64,000 bases of DNA from JAABVY01 sp964627935 (GTDB lineage Bacteria > Zixibacteria > MSB-5A5 > JAABVY01). The notes beneath the pieces are model-generated. The model did no database searches. It was not told the DNA's origin and saw nothing but the letters and a program-made list of their open reading frames with translations. Each line of letters begins with the position of its first letter. Position 1 is the first letter of the stretch. Of this stretch, positions 33,635 through 43,188 are shown in pieces. The stretch spans positions 1-64,000 of the forward strand of contig CAZVLB010000017.1 of assembly GCA_964627935.1 (NCBI GenBank). The letters run 5' to 3'. The translations under genes were made by a program, and so were the position numbers.

Positions 33635-35812
33635 ATGTTTGTCTTAGCCGACATATCACTTTCATTTAATAACAGCTGGCTGTGGTTTGCCCTGCTGGGT
33701 CTTGTGGTCTACCTGGGCCTCGTGATCCTGCTTTATCGCAAAACCAATCCGCCTTTTTCCCGTGCTGTCAGGCTGGGTCTGGGAATCGCCCGCTATCTGG
33801 CCTTGATATTTGTAATCTTATGTGTGGCAGAACCTGTGCTTTCGATGCAATGGGAGAAAAAAGATGATCCGCTGGTGGTGTTTTTGGCCGACAACAGCAG
33901 CAGCATTAATACGGTTGAAAATTTCGAGGCCAAGCGCAATTTCCTGAACAGCTTCACGGCCGGCGAATTTCGAAATCTTCTTCCCGATGATACCCGCAGT
34001 GATGTTTATCTATTCTCCGATACCCTGCGTTCGGCCGATAATCCTGAATTTGACGGCCAGCAGACGGCAATCGGTGATGTCATTAACTATCTGCGCGAAA
34101 GATACCGTGATGAAAACCTGACATCGATCGTAATCGCTTCCGATGGTCTTTCCAATTTCGGCATTGATCCGGTCATGGCCGCAAGACAATCTGGTGTGCC
34201 GATATATACAGTTGATCTGGGCCCGCAGAAAATCAGCCGCGATATCAGGATTGTGGATATAAATCATGACCCGGTGGCATATTCGGATAAACCGTTCGAA
34301 ATCGAGATCGAAATCGAGGGCCGCGGATTTGAGCGTATGAACATGCCCATGGTTACCTCATTGGGCGAGCAGGAACTGGATCGCAAAAATATCGAGGTCC
34401 TGGGGGCGGGCCAGAGGCAGAGATACACTGTCGAAATAACGCCTCGTGAACCGGGAGTGAAAAACTTCAATGTGCGCCTTCCGGTACAGCCCGAGGAAGA
34501 ACTGTCCGAGAATAATTCGCGTAATTTCAGCCTCAAAGTTTTGCAGTCCAGGAAACGAATTCTGGTCGTTACCGATGAACTGAACTGGGATGTTACTTTT
34601 CTCAATCGCGCCATATCGGAATCACCCGACTATGAAACCGCGTTGTATGTAACCGAAGGCCGGGGCCGTCTGGATATATCGCGTTTCCCGAATAACCAGG
34701 ATTCACTCAATAGCTATGATATTGTGATCTTCCTCAGGACCTCTGGACGGTTTGTGGCGGAACATATGCCGCTTCTGAACAGCTATGTCCGCTCCCATGG
34801 CGGGTCGGTCTGGTTCATTCCAGGTTTGTCATCAATGGAACGTCTGGCGCAAAGCGAGGATGAAAATATTCTTCCCTATGTTCCGCATTATGATGATCGC
34901 TATTTTAATGATTTCAACTTTCATGCAACCCTGACCGAGGATGGACGGCTTCATCCGGTTACCCGCCTGCGTGAAAATGCCCGCGAGAATTCGGAACTGT
35001 GGCAGTCAATCCCACCGTTCGAGGAGCATGTAATTTACCGTGAAATCAAGCCGGAAGCAAAAATCCTGGCGGTTCATCCCGAGAAAGAAATCAACGGCAG
35101 GGTAATTCCGGTCATATTCTATCATACTTTCGAGGCCGGCAAGGTGCTGACATTTGCGGCCGGGCCGATCTGGAAAATCGATTTCGTAAGTGCCGGATAT
35201 GGCGATGAAACAGCTGCTTTTAAAAAGCTTATCATGAATTCGATCAGCTGGCTGACAACGCGTGAGGATGTCGACCGGATTCGGTTGGCCACAGATAAGA
35301 ATATCTACCGCAGCGGAGAAAGGGTGCAGATGGAGGCCACCGTTCTGGACCAGAACTATTCACCGCTGGAAAACGCCGTGGTCGATGTTGTCGTCAGGTC
35401 CGCTGATTCTGATGACAGCTTGATTGTCTCAATGAACCAGGGCTCCTCGGGTCAATTCAATGCCGACCTGGGGCTTTTGCAGTCCGGCGATTATACCTTT
35501 ACCGGCACTGTAGTCTGGGAGGATAAGGTGCTGGAGGAAATCAGTGGCGATTTCAAGGTCGAGGGCTTCTCGCTGGAACAGGAAACGCTCTTTCTGCCGC
35601 CGGATATGATGCAGAAAATCAGCCAGGCTTCCGGCGGCCGTCATTACAATATCGATAATTTCAATAACCTGCGCGATGATGTAAAAGCAGACGCCCGCTT
35701 GACCATGCAGACCTCAGAAACCCGCCTGGCCTCCAACCTGTGGATGCTGATAATCATACTGGGCCTGCTTTCGATTGAATGGCTGATCCGTAAGCGTTTG
35801 CAGCTTCTGTAA
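33635..35812 (+). CDS. VWA-domain-like membrane protein (BatA-like)
   Basis: A protein of about 725 residues. Two N-terminal membrane helices (LWFALLGLVVYLGLVILLY and GIARYLALIFVILCVAEPVL) precede a von Willebrand A-like domain with a metal-site DxSxS motif (FLADNSSSI, about residues 83-91) and TSIVIASDGLSNFG. A large extracytoplasmic part follows with a glutamine-amidotransferase-like fold (YDIVIFLRTSG, SVWFIPG) and beta-sandwich repeats, then a last C-terminal helix before RKRLQLL. Similar proteins occur in Planctomycetes and Bacteroidota with no known role. ATG 33635 is preferred to GTG 33617, which sits too near its GGAG. Confidence 0.68.
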   Translation: MFVLADISLSFNNSWLWFALLGLVVYLGLVILLYRKTNPPFSRAVRLGLGIARYLALIFVILCVAEPVLSMQWEKKDDPLVVFLADNSSSINTVENFEAKRNFLNSFTAGEFRNLLPDDTRSDVYLFSDTLRSADNPEFDGQQTAIGDVINYLRERYRDENLTSIVIASDGLSNFGIDPVMAARQSGVPIYTVDLGPQKISRDIRIVDINHDPVAYSDKPFEIEIEIEGRGFERMNMPMVTSLGEQELDRKNIEVLGAGQRQRYTVEITPREPGVKNFNVRLPVQPEEELSENNSRNFSLKVLQSRKRILVVTDELNWDVTFLNRAISESPDYETALYVTEGRGRLDISRFPNNQDSLNSYDIVIFLRTSGRFVAEHMPLLNSYVRSHGGSVWFIPGLSSMERLAQSEDENILPYVPHYDDRYFNDFNFHATLTEDGRLHPVTRLRENARENSELWQSIPPFEEHVIYREIKPEAKILAVHPEKEINGRVIPVIFYHTFEAGKVLTFAAGPIWKIDFVSAGYGDETAAFKKLIMNSISWLTTREDVDRIRLATDKNIYRSGERVQMEATVLDQNYSPLENAVVDVVVRSADSDDSLIVSMNQGSSGQFNADLGLLQSGDYTFTGTVVWEDKVLEEISGDFKVEGFSLEQETLFLPPDMMQKISQASGGRHYNIDNFNNLRDDVKADARLTMQTSETRLASNLWMLIIILGLLSIEWLIRKRLQLL

Positions 35813-35894
35813 TTGCATTTTTATATTGATTTAAAGGGCGTTGCTTTATACTTTCCTGCTTACTGTAAACCTGCGAAAATAAAAGGAGCAATAA

Positions 35895-37193
35895 ATGTCA
35901 CAGATAATACTCGTTATGGCCCGCGAAATACTGGATTCGCGCGGAAATCCGACTGTTGAAGTGGAATGCTATCTGGATGACGGTTCTGTGGGGCGCGCGG
36001 CTGTGCCCTCGGGAGCTTCAACCGGCCAGTATGAGGCCCTGGAGCTTCGTGATGGGGACAAGAAACGCTTTGGCGGCAAAGGAGTTCTGAAGGCTGTCCA
36101 TAATGTCAATGACCTGATCGGGCCGGCCCTGACAAAAGAGGGTATCCCCGCTACGGAACAGAAGCTGATTGACCAGTTTTTGCTCGAACTGGATGGCACC
36201 GATGATAAGAGCAAGCTGGGCGCCAATGCTATTCTGGGCACATCGCTGTCAGTTGCCCGGGCGGCGGCGGAACTGGTGGGACTGCCATTCTACAGGTATC
36301 TCGGTGGCGTAAATGCCAACCTGCTGCCGGTACCGATGATGAATATCTTAAATGGCGGATCGCATGCGGATAATACGGTCGATCTGCAGGAATTCATGAT
36401 CATGCCGGTCGGAGCGGAATCATTCAGCGAGGGTCTGCGTTGGGGTTCTGAGATTTTCCAGTCTCTCAAGAGTGTGCTCAAGGGCAAGGGCCTGGCCACA
36501 TCGGTTGGCGATGAGGGTGGCTTTGCGCCGAACCTGAAGACCAATCGTGAAGCGCTGGAGGTTATTTCCACAGCTGTTGAAAAAGCCGGTTACAAGCTCG
36601 GTGACCAGATTTACTATGCGCTCGATCCGGCCGCCTCGGAATTCTATCTTAAAAAAGAGAAGGTTTATAATCTCGAGGGTGAGGGCAGAAAATTATCATC
36701 GCAGGAGATGGTTGATTTCTATGCTCAGCTGGTCAAGGATTTTCCGATTATTTCGATCGAGGATGGTCTTTCCGAGGATGACTGGGATGGATTTGTGGCG
36801 CTGAATAAAGCTATTGGCGATAAGGTCCAGATTGTCGGCGATGATCTGTTCGTAACCAACCCGAAACGTCTCTGGACGGGTATCGAAAAGAACGCCGCCA
36901 ATTCGATTTTAATCAAGCTCAACCAGATCGGCAGCCTGAGCGAGACATTGGAGACGATCGAGATGGCCCAGAAGCATGGCTATGCTGCCGTTGTTTCCCA
37001 CAGGAGCGGCGAGACCGAGGATACTACGATTGCCGATGTGGTTGTCGGAACCCAGGCGGGCCAGATCAAGACCGGATCATTATCACGAACAGACAGGATT
37101 TGCAAATATAATCAGCTTCTCAGGATCGAGGAGGAGCTGGGCGACACTGCTCACTATGCGGGCATGAGCGCATTTTATAATCTCAATCGATGA
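35895..37193 (+). CDS. eno: Enolase
   Basis: A 432-residue glycolytic enzyme interconverting 2-phosphoglycerate and phosphoenolpyruvate. Family markers: AREILDSRGNPTVEVE at the N-terminus, SGASTGQYEALELRDGD, the catalytic block VGDEGGFAPNL with Glu, SIEDGLSEDDWDGF, VGDDLFVTNPKRL with metal ligands, LIKLNQIGSLSETLETIEMA, and VVSHRSGETEDTTIAD near the end. Length is normal. AAAGGAG stands 7 bases before ATG 35895. It is followed, with ATGA overlap, by ftsB, a very common gene pair in bacteria. Confidence 0.98.
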   Translation: MSQIILVMAREILDSRGNPTVEVECYLDDGSVGRAAVPSGASTGQYEALELRDGDKKRFGGKGVLKAVHNVNDLIGPALTKEGIPATEQKLIDQFLLELDGTDDKSKLGANAILGTSLSVARAAAELVGLPFYRYLGGVNANLLPVPMMNILNGGSHADNTVDLQEFMIMPVGAESFSEGLRWGSEIFQSLKSVLKGKGLATSVGDEGGFAPNLKTNREALEVISTAVEKAGYKLGDQIYYALDPAASEFYLKKEKVYNLEGEGRKLSSQEMVDFYAQLVKDFPIISIEDGLSEDDWDGFVALNKAIGDKVQIVGDDLFVTNPKRLWTGIEKNAANSILIKLNQIGSLSETLETIEMAQKHGYAAVVSHRSGETEDTTIADVVVGTQAGQIKTGSLSRTDRICKYNQLLRIEEELGDTAHYAGMSAFYNLNR

Positions 37194-37579
37194 GCAAGAA
37201 AAAGACAAAAAGGCGTTACCAGAAGGTAGATTATGCCCCGGCCAATTTCCTGCGTCGCTTACGTCACGATAGCTTCCAGAAACGCCGCAACATAATCAAA
37301 ATTGCGCTGGCCACGCTAATCGTGATCGTTTTCACGCAGCTGATGGTCGGGCCGTTTGGTACATTGGAACTGATCCGCATGTATCAGAAAAAGGAGCTGC
37401 TGGAGGAACGTATTCACAGGCTGACAACCGAACTGGCCAACCTCGAGTGGGAGGCGCGCAGGCTGGACAGTCCCGATTATATCGAAAAGATAGCCCGGGA
37501 GAGATACTACATGCTTCGTCCCGGAGAAATTATCATAAAACTTCCACCCCAGCTTTTGCTTCAAGATGAGCCTTCATAA
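37190..37579 (+). CDS. ftsB: Septum formation initiator FtsB/DivIC
   Basis: A 129-residue bitopic protein: a basic cytoplasmic N-terminus of about 43 residues, one membrane helix (IIKIALATLIVIVFTQLMVG), a coiled coil (KKELLEERIHRLTTELANLEWEARRL) and the DYIEKIARERYYMLRPGEIII block typical of the family. FtsB links FtsL and FtsQ in the divisome. The long basic cytoplasmic tail is somewhat longer than in E. coli FtsB and recalls DivIC. The adjacency to eno supports the call. The gene overlaps eno by 4 bases and recO by 14. Confidence 0.88.
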   Translation: MSKKKTKRRYQKVDYAPANFLRRLRHDSFQKRRNIIKIALATLIVIVFTQLMVGPFGTLELIRMYQKKELLEERIHRLTTELANLEWEARRLDSPDYIEKIARERYYMLRPGEIIIKLPPQLLLQDEPS

Positions 37580-38333
37580 ATCAGATGGTATCATACTGAG
37601 ACGAGACAGGTCCGGCGAATCATCATTGCTGGTCGAACTGTTTTTGCGCGGCGAGGGCAAAACCCGCCTGGTTGCAAAGGGAGCCCGTAAACCGGGGGCG
37701 GGCATGTCCGGCAAGCTGGAACAGTTTTCGGAAGTGGAACTGACTTATTACCGCAAAAGTGACGACAGCCTGGGATATATATCCGACATAAACCAGGTGC
37801 GCGAAAATTCGGCACTGGGGGGCGATATTCGCAGGCTCAGCTATGCCTCGACCGTGGTGGAAATTATCGAGAACCTGGTTTATTCCGGCGCACAGGAAGC
37901 CCGTCTGTTCGACCTGCTCAGGGGCACATTTTATATGATGAATTACTGCCCGCCGGGAAAGCTGGAGTTTTTTCTGCTTGTTTTCATGCTCAAGGCGCTG
38001 GATATTATCGGCTTGTCGCCGCAGCTGGATGTCTGTATCAAGACCGGCAAAGAAATTACTGGTGAAGAGGTGTTCTTCTCGGTGGAAGAGGGCGGGATTA
38101 TAGATAAGGAAATGACCCGTGATGAGGGCAAGTATCTAAAGCTGGACCAGGGGATAATTAAGGTTCTCAAGGAAGCCCGCAAATCCGATATAGATAAAAT
38201 GAAGGGATTGAACTTCTCTGAGAAGCAGAAATCCGTTATAAAGGACATGTTGTTTTCATTCATGAGTTATCATACTGAAGGTAAAGCCAGTTTTAAGTCA
38301 TTGGATTTTCTATCTAAAATTGCCAATTATTGA
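37566..38333 (+). CDS. recO: DNA repair protein RecO
   Basis: A 255-residue protein. The N-terminal OB-fold has SDGIILRRDRSGESSLLVELFLRGEGKTRLVAKGARKPG, the standard RecO opening; a helical domain follows, ending in a zinc-less C-terminal part (the CxxC clusters of many RecO proteins appear only as DVCIKTGKEI). RecO loads RecA on SSB-covered gaps with RecF and RecR. It overlaps ftsB by 14 bases. The gene order to glycyl-tRNA synthetase, recO-glyS, is common. Confidence 0.87.
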   Translation: MSLHKSDGIILRRDRSGESSLLVELFLRGEGKTRLVAKGARKPGAGMSGKLEQFSEVELTYYRKSDDSLGYISDINQVRENSALGGDIRRLSYASTVVEIIENLVYSGAQEARLFDLLRGTFYMMNYCPPGKLEFFLLVFMLKALDIIGLSPQLDVCIKTGKEITGEEVFFSVEEGGIIDKEMTRDEGKYLKLDQGIIKVLKEARKSDIDKMKGLNFSEKQKSVIKDMLFSFMSYHTEGKASFKSLDFLSKIANY

Positions 38334-38345
38334 TCAGGAGGCGGA

Positions 38346-39680
38346 GTGGCCAAAAAGGAACAGAATTTATTCGATAAGTTAGTCAGTCTCTGCAAGCGCA
38401 GGGGATATATATTCCAGTCCTCGGAAATCTATGGCGGCCTGACATCATGCTGGGACTATGGACCGCTGGGAGTCGAACTGAAGCGCAATGTGAAGGATTT
38501 CTGGTGGAAGACAATGACCATGAAGCGTGACGATATCGAGGGGATCGATGCCTCGATATTGATGCATCCCAGGGTCTGGGAGGCATCCGGGCACGTATCA
38601 TCATTTACCGATCCGATGGTTGACTGCAAAACCTGCGGCGCGAGATTTCGTGCCGACAACCTGGAATCGGAAGTCTGCCCCAAAAAACCGTCTCGTTCAC
38701 CGCTCGATTGCGGCGGGGAACTTACCGAGGCGCGCAATTTCAACCTGATGTTCAAGACTTTTATGGGCCCGGTTGAGGATGAGTCGGCGGTGGTGTTTTT
38801 GCGTCCGGAAACAGCCCAGGGCATCTATGTCAATTTTCATAATGTGCAGATGCCCTCGCGTCAGAAAATCCCCTTCGGCATAGCCCAGATCGGCAAGGCT
38901 TTCAGGAATGAAATTACGACCAAGAACTTTATTTTCAGGACGCGTGAATTCGAACAGATGGAGATGCAGTATTTTATTTATCCCTCGGAGGATGAGAAAT
39001 GGTTCGAATTCTGGCGCAATGAACGTATGAAATTCTATCATGATCTTGGAATAAAACCGGAGAAACTGCGTTTCCATGAACATGCCGAGGATGAACTGGC
39101 TCATTATGCTAAGGCGGCGGTGGATATAGAATATGAATTTCCGATCGGATGGCGCGAACTGGAGGGCATTCATAACCGCACAGATTACGATCTCAGTCAT
39201 CACCAGGAGCATTGCGGCAAGGACCTGCGCTATTTCGATCAGCAGCGTAATGAACGGTACCTGCCCTATATTATCGAAACCTCGGCCGGATGTGACCGGA
39301 CAATTCTTGTGGTTCTTCTGGATGCCTATGATGAGGAAGAGGTCAAGGGCGATCAGCGTGTGGTCCTGAGGATCAACCCGAAGATAGCGCCGATCAAGGT
39401 CGGTGTATTTCCGCTGGTCAAAAAAGAGGGCATGCCCGAGATTGCCACGGATATTTTCCATAAGCTTAAAAAGCATTTCAAGTGCTTTTATGATGATGGT
39501 GGTGCGGTCGGACGCAGGTATCGTCGCCAGGATGAGGCCGGGACACCTTATTGTATCACAATCGATGGTCAGACTAAAGAAGATGAAACAGTGACTTTGC
39601 GTGACCGCGACAGCATGGAGCAGGTGCGTATCAAGGTCGATGATCTTCTGGAGGACCTTAAAAAGCGGCTCGAATATTAA
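38346..39680 (+). CDS. glyQS: Glycyl-tRNA synthetase, dimeric type
   Basis: A 444-residue class II synthetase of the alpha2 (single-chain) type rather than the alpha2-beta2 form of E. coli. Motif 1 region SSEIYGGLTSCWDYGPLGVELKRN, motif 2 FGIAQIGKAFRNEITTKNFIFRTREFEQME, and motif 3 SAGCDRTILVVLLDAY are clear. A short zinc-like cysteine pattern (DCKTCGARF, EVCPKKP, LDCGG) lies near residues 94-125. The anticodon-binding domain forms the last 110 residues. The start is GTG 38346, with AGGAGG 5 bases before it. Confidence 0.96.
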   Translation: MAKKEQNLFDKLVSLCKRRGYIFQSSEIYGGLTSCWDYGPLGVELKRNVKDFWWKTMTMKRDDIEGIDASILMHPRVWEASGHVSSFTDPMVDCKTCGARFRADNLESEVCPKKPSRSPLDCGGELTEARNFNLMFKTFMGPVEDESAVVFLRPETAQGIYVNFHNVQMPSRQKIPFGIAQIGKAFRNEITTKNFIFRTREFEQMEMQYFIYPSEDEKWFEFWRNERMKFYHDLGIKPEKLRFHEHAEDELAHYAKAAVDIEYEFPIGWRELEGIHNRTDYDLSHHQEHCGKDLRYFDQQRNERYLPYIIETSAGCDRTILVVLLDAYDEEEVKGDQRVVLRINPKIAPIKVGVFPLVKKEGMPEIATDIFHKLKKHFKCFYDDGGAVGRRYRRQDEAGTPYCITIDGQTKEDETVTLRDRDSMEQVRIKVDDLLEDLKKRLEY

Positions 39681-39716
39681 AAATAAGACATCGTGAGATA
39701 AAAAATTGGGAGGAAC

Positions 39717-40283
39717 ATGATGGTCAGGATGTTGGTTATTTTGATGCTTTTTACCAGCCCGCTGATGGCTCAGGGTATTTCTATCGGCTTACATGGCTGT
39801 GGGGCGTGGTCGAAACTGGAGGTGTCATCTATGGGGGGTTCGGCGGAGAGCGATGATTACGAGATGTTTTATGGCGCGGGTGCGGATGTCAGCATCAAGC
39901 CCCCGCTTTCGCCCCTGGGAGTTGAAGGTGGTTTTACTTACCTGGTAAGAAATGAGGATAATGGCGATAGCGAAGGCACCTTCAAAACACACCCTTTATA
40001 CGTCAATGGCAAGTTTTACCTGTCACCCATGTTCTATGTCGGCGGCGGATTGAATTACACCTTCTGGAGTATTGAGATCGATGGCATGGACTGGGAGGAT
40101 CTCAGTTCCAAGATCGGCTTTCAGGTCGGCGGCGGCATTGAACTGGGAGCCGGCGGGATGAAAATTTACGGTAATGCCTTTTATATGATTCAAAAGGGTT
40201 CGTATGAGCCGGAGGGTGTCGATGCGGTCGATCTGGAGACGAAATCAATCCAGGTCCGTGCCGGTATCCGTTTTGGCGGATGA
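39717..40283 (+). CDS. Small outer-membrane beta-barrel protein
   Basis: A 188-residue protein with a signal peptide (MMVRMLVILMLFTSPLMAQG, cleavage about residue 18-20). The mature part alternates polar and aromatic/Gly residues in strands, for example HPLYVNGKFYLSPMFYVGGGLNYTF and KIGFQVGGGIELGAGGMKIYGNAFYM, and ends SIQVRAGIRFGG. This fits an eight-stranded OmpW/OmpA-type barrel, with no specific family seen. GGGAGG stands just before ATG 39717. It ends the plus run; the next gene is on the other strand. Confidence 0.7.
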   Translation: MMVRMLVILMLFTSPLMAQGISIGLHGCGAWSKLEVSSMGGSAESDDYEMFYGAGADVSIKPPLSPLGVEGGFTYLVRNEDNGDSEGTFKTHPLYVNGKFYLSPMFYVGGGLNYTFWSIEIDGMDWEDLSSKIGFQVGGGIELGAGGMKIYGNAFYMIQKGSYEPEGVDAVDLETKSIQVRAGIRFGG

Positions 40284-40330
40284 TTTATCCATAAAGAATC
40301 ATTCTCGACATATATCATTTGTACATTAAA

Positions 40331-41704
40331 TCAATCCTGGCTCTGGTCGTTTTTATTCAGGACCAGATATTTCAGGCAACCGGTAAATAGCATCATGGTC
40401 AGGATGTTTAATGATAATGGGCCAATGGTAATCAGGCTTTCGAACATTGAGTGAGACATCCTGGCGAGAAAAAGAGCCAATGCGGCCGATGATATGAGGA
40501 ATACACTACGGTTATTGCCTTGTTTTAATCCGGAAGCAAGATATTTTGCGAATACCACTATTATCCAGATCAGGATTATTAATCCAGGCAGACCAAGTTC
40601 TGCGGCCTTTTGAATGAAGCCATTGTGTATATATCCCAATTCTACAGCTTCAACCAGGAATATGTTCACCAGCGGATGAGTTGATGGAACGTAGCTGGAA
40701 AGCAGCGCCGGAACACCACCAATACCAACTCCCAGAAAAAGATTATCTTTAACCAGTTGCAAGCCATATTCCCAAATTAGTACTCTTCCTGTTGTTCCTG
40801 ATGATAATCTCAGATATTCTATGATCTGCTCTATGATATCCGTTGCGATCAGGAGGTATAAGATGAAGAGAATAATCGCTGAAGCCAAAAGAACCAGCGT
40901 TCTGGCTTTTCTTCTTAGGATGAGCAAAAAGAACAACAGAAATCCCGCATCCAGAATAGAAGCCCTGGATAAGGTCAGGATTAGTATAATTGACGAAAGA
41001 AACATGAAAGCTCTAATCAACCATCTCTTTATTGAGGATTCAGCTTCAATGGCAAGAAGGAATAAACCTGCCCCGATCCCATTTATGCAGAATATTCCAA
41101 GAGTGTTTGCGCTCGAGACAGTTCCATAGGCTCTATAAATATCCATGGCAAAGGCCTGATAAACTGAAATTGCAAAAATGGGAAGGAGAGAAAGCAGAAT
41201 AAAATACAGTAACCTTTTCAGGTCCTTTGAAGATTTTATTAAATTGTAGATTAACAGGAAAATCGCCAGGTAGGTCAGCATTTTTGAATAGGTCAAAAGG
41301 GACATGGACGGGGAAACAGCCCATATTATCGAAAGGCCGGTCCAGATGTAAAACACAACCAGCGGCAGAAAAACAGGTTTTGGCGGAAGAGTAATTTTGC
41401 CGTGAGTCAATAAATACTTGAACCATGCCAGCAGGAGAATTGAAATCAGGACTATGAGCCTGAGAACTCGAATAGTTCCATCTTCCGGAAGCACAAATCC
41501 CTCGTAGGGAATCCATATAACGAGAAAATACAGGTATCCCAGGGGAGAAATTACAAACCATAGCAGGATAAATGACAGGATCAACAGCCCAATAACCGTT
41601 ATTGGCGGCAGGAAAGCCAAAAAGCTTAAAATCAATAAATCCGCTGCCAGAATAATAATAAGAAGCGGATGACTTATGGCGGGTGCCTTCAATGTTGATT
41701 GCAT
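40331..41704 (-). CDS. O-antigen ligase / Wzy-like polytopic membrane protein
   Basis: A 457-residue protein with about 11-12 membrane helices and the large loop region of the Wzy_C / WaaL family. The loop contains RLSSGTTGRVLIWEYGLQLVKDNLFLGVGIGG, the R-x(n)-W-x(n)-NP/LFLGxGxG motif, and a later HPLVNIFLVEAVELGYIHNGFIQKAAELGLPGL with the His. Members ligate O-antigen to lipid A-core, polymerise polysaccharides or glycosylate pilins. It is alone on the minus strand between plus-strand operons and is visibly more AT-rich than its neighbours, so later acquisition is possible. Confidence 0.82.
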   Translation of the reverse strand: MQSTLKAPAISHPLLIIILAADLLILSFLAFLPPITVIGLLILSFILLWFVISPLGYLYFLVIWIPYEGFVLPEDGTIRVLRLIVLISILLLAWFKYLLTHGKITLPPKPVFLPLVVFYIWTGLSIIWAVSPSMSLLTYSKMLTYLAIFLLIYNLIKSSKDLKRLLYFILLSLLPIFAISVYQAFAMDIYRAYGTVSSANTLGIFCINGIGAGLFLLAIEAESSIKRWLIRAFMFLSSIILILTLSRASILDAGFLLFFLLILRRKARTLVLLASAIILFILYLLIATDIIEQIIEYLRLSSGTTGRVLIWEYGLQLVKDNLFLGVGIGGVPALLSSYVPSTHPLVNIFLVEAVELGYIHNGFIQKAAELGLPGLIILIWIIVVFAKYLASGLKQGNNRSVFLISSAALALFLARMSHSMFESLITIGPLSLNILTMMLFTGCLKYLVLNKNDQSQD

Positions 41705-41790
41705 AACTGATCAATAAAGAGATTTGCTATTTTTTTTCAAGTACTTATTTTAGGGTGGTAGACACGTATGTACAAAATCCAAAGGAAGTT

Positions 41791-43188
41791 ATGAGTCAAT
41801 TCTTAAACTCGATTATAGAGCAAGTAAAAACTGATTACGATCTATCCGGAAAAACAGGAGTGTTGATCGGCCTCTCCGGCGGTCCGGATTCCGTATTTCT
41901 TACCAATCTGTTTCATACTCTTGCGGAGGATATCGGTTTTCGGCTTCATCTGGCTCATGTGAACTATCGCCTGCGCGGGCGAGAATCGGATCAGGAGGAG
42001 GATTTCTGCCGCAAACTGGCTGAAAAGCTGTCACTTCCGATTGATATCCGGGTGGCCGATCTCTCGAAGATGAAAAGGGAATCGGGTAATATTCAGAGCG
42101 AGGCCCGGGTCAGGCGCATGAGCTTTTTTAATGAATTGCTCGAAAAACATGGCCTGAACCTGCTTGCCCTGGGCCATACGTTGGATGATAATGCCGAAAC
42201 CGTGCTGGGAAATATCATCCGTGGTTGCGGGCTGGGGGGCTTGAGCGGGATCGGATATTCTTACGGAAATATTATCAGGCCGTTACGAAATATGCGTAAA
42301 TCGGATCTTCTGGCATATCTGGATGAAAACAAAATCGAGTACAAGACCGACAGTTCCAACCTGGAAAGCGATTATACTCGCAACAAAATCCGCAATAAGC
42401 TTATACCTTTGCTGGAAGAGGAATACAATCCGGAGGTTGTCACTGCCATAGATCGCCTTTCGCAAATTGCGGGAGAGGTGGATAAGTTTATGAATATACA
42501 GGTGGATGGTTTCCTGACCATGTTCGCTGATTATTCCTATCCGCAGGCGGCGATTCTTCCATTGGCTAATTTCGCAAATCTCAAGAAGATAGTAATGCGC
42601 TATGTGCTCAAGGAACTGACCGCCAGATTCTCGACCTCCGTTCGCACCAGGGTATCGTATGACCTGATCGACGAGGCCCTGAAACTGGTATTGACCAAGG
42701 ATTCTGTACGCGCCGACCTTTCCGATAATGTTATGGTCGAACGCAGCTTTGAAAGTATTATTGTATTTCGCCCGGAATTCGAGGCCGGTCATGAGGAAAT
42801 CAAGCTGCCGGGATCATCCGTGCTCGAAAAATTCGGCATGGTCCTGCATGGCGAGGAGGCGCAACCGGATCAGTTTGATTCTCTCAAGGGCGACAATTGG
42901 CAGGTGCTGTTGGACAAGGATAAACTCAATGGTGATATGAATATAACCCGCTTCAGCGAGGGCCAGAGATTTCGTCCGCTGGGAATGTCCGATGATAAGA
43001 AGCTGGGAGATTTCTTTACCGACCGCAAAGTCCCGCGTGCGATCCGTGACCGTATACCGATTTTAATGAGCGGGGATGAAACGGCCTGGATTATCGGATA
43101 TGAGATATCTGACAGGTTCAAAATCGATGCAAACACAAAACACGCCCTGAAACTTTGGGTGCAAAAAAGTGTTAAAAATGTCGAGTGA
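41791..43188 (+). CDS. tilS: tRNA(Ile)-lysidine synthase
   Basis: A 465-residue N-type ATP pyrophosphatase that converts C34 of tRNA-Ile to lysidine so that it reads AUA. The PP-loop is LIGLSGGPDSV (about residues 26-36), LAHVNYRLRGRESDQEEDF and LALGHTLDDNAETVLGNIIRG are family blocks, and YKTDSSNLESDYTRNKIRNKLIPLL closes the catalytic domain; the C-terminal domain has RFRPLGM and KLGDFFTDRKVPR. ATG 41791 is preferred because AAGGAAG lies right before it. It overlaps hpt. Confidence 0.95.
   Translation: MSQFLNSIIEQVKTDYDLSGKTGVLIGLSGGPDSVFLTNLFHTLAEDIGFRLHLAHVNYRLRGRESDQEEDFCRKLAEKLSLPIDIRVADLSKMKRESGNIQSEARVRRMSFFNELLEKHGLNLLALGHTLDDNAETVLGNIIRGCGLGGLSGIGYSYGNIIRPLRNMRKSDLLAYLDENKIEYKTDSSNLESDYTRNKIRNKLIPLLEEEYNPEVVTAIDRLSQIAGEVDKFMNIQVDGFLTMFADYSYPQAAILPLANFANLKKIVMRYVLKELTARFSTSVRTRVSYDLIDEALKLVLTKDSVRADLSDNVMVERSFESIIVFRPEFEAGHEEIKLPGSSVLEKFGMVLHGEEAQPDQFDSLKGDNWQVLLDKDKLNGDMNITRFSEGQRFRPLGMSDDKKLGDFFTDRKVPRAIRDRIPILMSGDETAWIIGYEISDRFKIDANTKHALKLWVQKSVKNVE

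Noticed and set aside
35825..35848. A promoter before enolase (TTGATT with TATACT)
   Set aside because: The spacer is only 15 bases; alternatives with 17 have poor -10 boxes.
38697..39476. A 259-codon open frame on the minus strand inside glycyl-tRNA synthetase
   Set aside because: It is fully within a strongly conserved plus-strand gene, lacks a ribosome site and reads as the complement of its codons.
40284..40330. A terminator between the outer-membrane protein and the O-antigen ligase gene
   Set aside because: Convergent genes make one expected, but I find no stem longer than about 5 bp.
41705..41754. A minus-strand promoter for the O-antigen ligase gene (TTGAAA with TTATTG)
   Set aside because: The -10 matches only three of six bases, in a very AT-rich stretch.
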